DNA of 64,000 nt from Zhengitettix transpicula (taxonomy: Eukaryota; Arthropoda; Insecta; Orthoptera; Tetrigidae): NCBI GenBank assembly GCA_037074705.1, contig CM073593.1, positions 15,815,001-15,879,000 on the forward strand, written 5' to 3'. Below are positions 62,501 to 64,000 of the stretch, piece by piece; the first letter of the stretch is position 1, and every line of letters begins with the position of its first letter. Position numbers and translations under genes: made by a program. The notes beneath the pieces are model-generated. The model was given only the letters and a program-made list of their open reading frames with translations, was not told the DNA's origin and did not search any database.

Positions 62501-62726
62501 AAAATCAATAATACAAATTTCCCTTCTTTAAGTGGTTCAAGAAACCCCTCAAAACATCATACAAAATAATCATAGAAACTCATATTTACCGGAAGTACAT
62601 GAGGGTGACAATGGAATGCAACAGCATATTTACTAAATGATATCCCATAGGTTCTAACTGATGAAGTGAATAATTCCAACGAAATGTGAGAACACAAAGA
62701 GGTCGGTATGACTTGTGACTTTGTTC
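45478..62726 (-). CDS. TMTC3: TMTC3 orthologue, 13 of its exons (5' partial)
   Basis: Transmembrane O-mannosyltransferase with TPR repeats. TMTC1-4 are ER membrane enzymes that O-mannosylate cadherin domains. Joined from 62,726 to 45,478, thirteen exons give 904 residues plus TAG, with every splice phase compatible and no internal stop. The first visible residues ([10 protein letters not shown]) correspond to about residue 60 of TMTC3, so the start codon and first exon or exons are beyond 64,000. Order in the visible part: polytopic membrane region (1-390), including [14 protein letters not shown], the DUF1736 segment around [11 protein letters not shown], and [11 protein letters not shown]; then tandem TPRs (about 390-750); then an acidic Asp/Phe-rich tail. 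TPR sequences such as [21 protein letters not shown] and NLGMLAMDD match TMTC3 rather than TMTC1, 2 or 4, judged from memory of the family. No frameshift or missing block was seen. Confidence 0.92.
46206..46490 (-). CDS. TMTC3: TMTC3 exon, TPRs
   Basis: Acceptor TTGGATAG, donor GTAAGT. Phase 0 on both sides, 95 codons. It encodes [24 protein letters not shown] and [19 protein letters not shown], the characteristic C-terminal TPRs of TMTC3. Confidence 0.95.
46491..47204 (-). other. TMTC3 intron, no element recognised
   Basis: AT-rich intron sequence, ending in a short CA repeat (about 47,146-47,163) before the MITE. Confidence 0.5.
47205..47540. mobile_element. Long-inverted-repeat MITE
   Basis: Left arm 47,205-47,366 and right arm 47,382-47,540 are reverse complements at roughly 90% by eye, with a 15-base loop. 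The outer end is AATTGCAATATTGGTATGG and the inner part includes ACCATTCCGTGCACCGG. An AT microsatellite follows. There is no transposase frame, so it is a non-autonomous fold-back element in a TMTC3 intron. Confidence 0.8.
47541..47585. repeat. (AT)n microsatellite
   Basis: An AT tract directly flanking the MITE. Confidence 0.95.
47838..48020 (-). CDS. TMTC3: TMTC3 exon, TPRs
   Basis: Acceptor ATTTCAG, donor GTTTGT (non-optimal but in frame). Phase 0 on both sides. It encodes [20 protein letters not shown] and then [20 protein letters not shown]. Confidence 0.93.
48236..48526 (-). CDS. TMTC3: TMTC3 exon, TPRs
   Basis: Acceptor TTTTGCAG, donor GTAAGT. Phase 0 on both sides, 97 codons. It contains [33 protein letters not shown] and [18 protein letters not shown], which are consecutive TPR helices. 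Confidence 0.95.
48637..49320. other. TMTC3 intron with short palindromic repeats
   Basis: A 107-codon plus frame (48,637-48,960) is unrecognised. At about 49,180-49,260 several short inverted words (CAACATTTTCCCAATGTTG, ATGTTGACAAT, GTTGCCAACATG) lie close together. Confidence 0.35.
49331..49348 (+). repeat. Poly-C run
   Basis: Twelve C, then A, then five C. On the TMTC3 sense (minus) strand it is a G-run within an intron. Confidence 0.9.
49425..49760 (+). pseudogene. Non-LTR retrotransposon (LINE) reverse transcriptase relic
   Basis: Frames interrupted by stops read [15 protein letters not shown], then [10 protein letters not shown], and further on [20 protein letters not shown] followed by KVYDKE. 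These correspond to the W-x-x-A-x-V/I-P-x-x-K-P-G-K, NYRPI and D(I/L)xKAYD motifs of Jockey-type reverse transcriptases. The D of the first catalytic motif is kept but stops and frameshifts abolish coding. It is antisense to TMTC3. Confidence 0.7.
50003..50096 (-). CDS. TMTC3: TMTC3 exon, TPR
   Basis: Acceptor GTTTCAG, donor GTAATA. It enters in phase 2 and leaves in phase 0. It encodes [20 protein letters not shown] and then [11 protein letters not shown], one TPR unit, a 94-base exon easily missed by frame search. Confidence 0.93.
50557..50745 (-). pseudogene. Penelope-like GIY-YIG domain relic
   Basis: The minus strand reads [14 protein letters not shown], a stop, [11 protein letters not shown], and later [14 protein letters not shown]. 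These align with YIGQTKRSLETRIKEH and FDWQNTKILDV of the fragment at 38,740. An in-frame stop and divergence show it is dead. It lies in the same sense as TMTC3, inside an intron. Confidence 0.7.
51050..51610 (+). pseudogene. LINE 3'-half relic
   Basis: It contains [17 protein letters not shown] and a stop, then [20 protein letters not shown] followed by another stop. These resemble the D-W-x-x-R-R-L segment and the C-terminal LRRV-N-x-x-R/K-S-I region of arthropod LINE polymerases. It is heavily decayed, and I cannot name the clade. Confidence 0.55.
52390..52690 (+). mobile_element. Penelope-like element 3' end
   Basis: [14 protein letters not shown] is an out-of-frame shadow. The related frame reads [17 protein letters not shown] sequence as at 38,950, then a tail with TCTGCTCTCCCATTGTCGTT and the AAGGATCCCAGAAACGTTGT terminus ending in TTGGCTATCTTTCG. 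It is 5'-truncated at the end of the GIY-YIG domain. Confidence 0.65.
52605..52641 (+). ncRNA. Hammerhead-like core in the Penelope tail
   Basis: CCTGAAGA, a GGGA...TCCC hairpin and AGAAACGTTG follow the hammerhead order. The flanking A residues between core and stem are unpaired, so folding is uncertain. Confidence 0.3.
52691..53930 (-). other. TMTC3 intron, no element recognised
   Basis: Short frames at 52,789-53,267 have no recognisable similarity. The rest is AT-rich. Confidence 0.4.
53931..54149 (-). CDS. TMTC3: TMTC3 exon, last membrane span and first TPR
   Basis: Acceptor TTTCGCAG, donor GTAAGA. It enters and leaves in phase 2. The hydrophobic [15 protein letters not shown] is followed by [20 protein letters not shown] and the first TPR ([20 protein letters not shown]). 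Confidence 0.95.
54388..54536 (-). CDS. TMTC3: TMTC3 exon
   Basis: Acceptor TTTGCAG, donor GTAGAA (weaker). It enters in phase 0 and leaves in phase 2. It contains [20 protein letters not shown] and [14 protein letters not shown], strongly conserved in TMTC proteins. This exon has no minus-strand ATG-initiated frame of its own and is recognised by similarity. Confidence 0.93.
54537..56093 (-). other. TMTC3 intron, nothing recognised
   Basis: AT-rich intron without recognised repeats or exons. Confidence 0.5.
56094..56349 (-). CDS. TMTC3: TMTC3 exon with the DUF1736 core
   Basis: Acceptor TTGTTATAG, donor GTAAGA. It enters in phase 2 and leaves in phase 0. It encodes [20 protein letters not shown], then a membrane segment, then [20 protein letters not shown], the most diagnostic DUF1736 segment, and another membrane span ([15 protein letters not shown]). 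Confidence 0.95.
56350..57475 (-). other. TMTC3 intron, nothing recognised
   Basis: Very AT-rich intron without recognised features. Confidence 0.5.
57476..57651 (-). CDS. TMTC3: TMTC3 exon
   Basis: Acceptor TTTACAG, donor GTAAAG. It enters in phase 0 and leaves in phase 2. A variable loop is followed by the membrane segment [14 protein letters not shown], then [13 protein letters not shown], which leads into the DUF1736 domain. Confidence 0.88.
57652..58479 (-). other. TMTC3 intron, nothing recognised
   Basis: AT-rich intron without recognised features. Confidence 0.5.
58480..58595 (-). CDS. TMTC3: TMTC3 exon
   Basis: Acceptor TTTGTAG, donor GTATGC. It enters in phase 1 and leaves in phase 0. 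It encodes [17 protein letters not shown] followed by [15 protein letters not shown], the conserved CKEQGIT block. Confidence 0.92.
58690..59095. repeat. MITE-family copies in a TMTC3 intron
   Basis: The unit at about 58,915-59,095 has facing arms (GTTGGCTTACCTT...AAGCAACAT and ATGTTGCTTCCC...AGATAAATCAGC). The unit at about 58,690-58,865 has the same outer sequence CTTTCAACTGAAGGTAAGTC. Both resemble the outer arms of the element at 47,205. They are diverged copies. Confidence 0.5.
59096..59835 (-). other. TMTC3 intron, nothing recognised
   Basis: AT-rich intron without recognised features. Confidence 0.5.
59836..59935 (-). CDS. TMTC3: TMTC3 exon
   Basis: Acceptor TTTCAG, donor GTATTC. It enters in phase 0 and leaves in phase 1. 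[20 protein letters not shown] is the family signature that follows HTEA, then a membrane segment and a basic loop KSAKRKRST. Confidence 0.92.
60350..60431 (-). CDS. TMTC3: TMTC3 exon
   Basis: Acceptor TTTTAG, donor GTAAGA. It enters in phase 2 and leaves in phase 0. It encodes [16 protein letters not shown] and then [11 protein letters not shown], a conserved TMTC family block in the membrane region. Confidence 0.9.
60432..62589 (-). other. Long TMTC3 intron with one MITE remnant
   Basis: A half-copy of the MITE family occurs at about 61,280-61,405 (TGTTCATTACTACCTAGCCT, also present at 58,785). The rest is AT-rich and unrecognised. Confidence 0.45.
62590..62726 (-). CDS. TMTC3: TMTC3 exon (first in window)
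   Basis: It starts after TTGTTTCAG in phase 0 and ends CG|GTAAAT in phase 2. It encodes [18 protein letters not shown], the conserved luminal loop of TMTC proteins, then the membrane segment [17 protein letters not shown]. The preceding exon, with the conserved acidic loop, is not in the window. Confidence 0.9.
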
Positions 62727-64000
62727 CTGAAACAAAGTTGACAAGGAATTAATTTAGCTATACAGAAAGTATGTATTCATACTTTAAAATGGAATAGTAT
62801 TTGTCCATACAAAACAGAAGAATTTAAATTACATTAAAGCTCAGGAACAATTGATATTATAATATTTAATTTAAAATAATGAATTTTTAAATAAAACAAG
62901 ACAGAATAGTTACATAAATAAATAAAGTAAGAAAAATGTTTATTAACAAAAATTAATTCTACAATGTTTCATCCTTTTTTAGGGATGGATAGTTATTAAT
63001 AATTTTATATATAAATCATGCATAAAATTTAGAGGCTCAGTTCTGCTACCTTGCCTGTTGCAACCAAAATTATTAAAAACTGTACTATGAGTACAGGTCA
63101 TAAAAGAGGGCAAAATGTCATATAATAAAAATATAAAATAGCCAAATGATTGACAAAATAAAGTGATTATATAAATACCACAGATGTTTCTCAAAACTTT
63201 GTTACCTTTCTTCATGTTCTTAAAAAACACATGAGCCAGAATAGAGAGAATCATTACTTCATTTTGTCTGTCATTTGGCTATACTATCTTTATATTATAT
63301 TTCTAATATATTGTTTCCATTTCAAAATTGTCCTATAATTGATTTTTGTGAATAAACATAATTTTCTGACTCATATTTATTTACTCATCCTATTATAAAT
63401 GTCAGATTTTTTCATCATTTTTATCAACATAATTTGTACAATTACAAAAAAAAATTGTTCAAGAACAGATTTGACTACAGGATATGTGATCTATTCTATT
63501 TCAAGGAACCATTTACCATTCAACAACAGATGACACCACAAAAACTGTAAACAAACTGAATATAGTAGAAAGTATTTAATATACAGCCTTGAGTTGTATG
63601 TATAAAAAGGTCAAATATTAAACAAAAATATATTACTTTTCTAATATCAACACACTTACTGTCAATTTAGACTGGTTTTTATAATAACATTGCATGATAA
63701 TTTTAGATTAATAATTAGCTTATATGTCTCACTAAATTGTAAGTTTTCATAGCAGGTTTTTTATAATAAAATAATGTTTCAGAAAATGAAGTTGATGATG
63801 CTATTGCCAAAACCTTCATTGACAAAATAAATTATTTGAAGAACCAAACATTTTTATTTCTTGTGACTGTTGTAAAACATATGGAGCAACATAACTGATT
63901 TAAAAAAAAATACTTAACTAGAACAAAATAGAGAAACCAATAAACCGAAATGCGTGTTAGTTACATAATCTGAATTCAATGAAGAAAAGTACCAATGAAA
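62727..64000 (-). other. TMTC3 intron reaching the window edge
   Basis: I looked for the conserved N-terminal TMTC block that should precede [10 protein letters not shown] and did not find it, so the upstream exon lies outside. The region holds one inverted pair of Penelope-type ends. Confidence 0.55.
63132..63295. repeat. Penelope-type tail repeat, inverted pair (degenerate)
   Basis: ATAGCCAAATGATTGACAAA at the left mirrors TTTTGTCTGTCATTTGGCTAT at the right. Between them the minus strand has ATGAAGAAAGG...GAGAAACATC, a decayed hammerhead-like core. Confidence 0.5.

Noticed and set aside
1..64000. CRISPR array, bacterial operon or phage-like system
   Set aside because: No regularly spaced identical direct repeats and no bacterial genes. 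Spliced insect genes dominate. The tandem repeats seen are microsatellites and one minisatellite.

Overview
This window is nuclear DNA from an insect. It is AT-rich and has spliced genes with very long introns and many decayed retroelements, with no bacterial features. Two animal gene families are recognisable: a Spätzle-type cytokine and the O-mannosyltransferase TMTC3. The gene content, intron sizes and repeat load suggest a large-genome hemimetabolous insect such as a cockroach, termite or stick insect. That placement is inference and cannot be settled from the window.

Positions 1-39,300 appear to be mostly intron or flank of the plus-strand Spätzle gene. The cystine-knot exon (39,322-39,814) is complete to its stop. 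A GC-rich candidate upstream exon with a compatible splice phase lies 21 kb away at 18,408-18,511. Between and around them are solo-LTR-like elements of about 0.9-1.1 kb, several inside (AT)n tracts and three with perfect 4-bp target-site duplications; a ~510-bp poly-A-tailed retroposon in four copies, one with a 12-bp target-site duplication; many Penelope-like element tails, often as inverted pairs with hammerhead-ribozyme-like cores; a mariner relic; a higher-order minisatellite; and several GC/CpG-rich islands that are regulatory candidates.

Positions 40,671-45,157 are AT-rich spacer between two convergent genes. Positions 45,478-62,726 carry, on the minus strand, thirteen exons of a TMTC3 orthologue (904 residues plus stop in the window). 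The N-terminal exon or exons lie beyond position 64,000. All splice phases join and the spliced reading frame stays open. Its introns hold decayed LINE and Penelope reverse-transcribed elements and a family of long-inverted-repeat MITEs.

The two genes have no evident functional link. One encodes a secreted ligand of the Toll/neurotrophin type, the other an ER membrane glycosyltransferase of the cadherin O-mannosylation pathway. I saw no new enzymatic system. The most notable material is the retroelement biology (Penelope ends with ribozyme-like cores, LTRs in AT microsatellites), an 85-bp near-identical inverted duplication, the unusual cysteine layout of the Spätzle knot and an Asp/Phe-rich tail on TMTC3.
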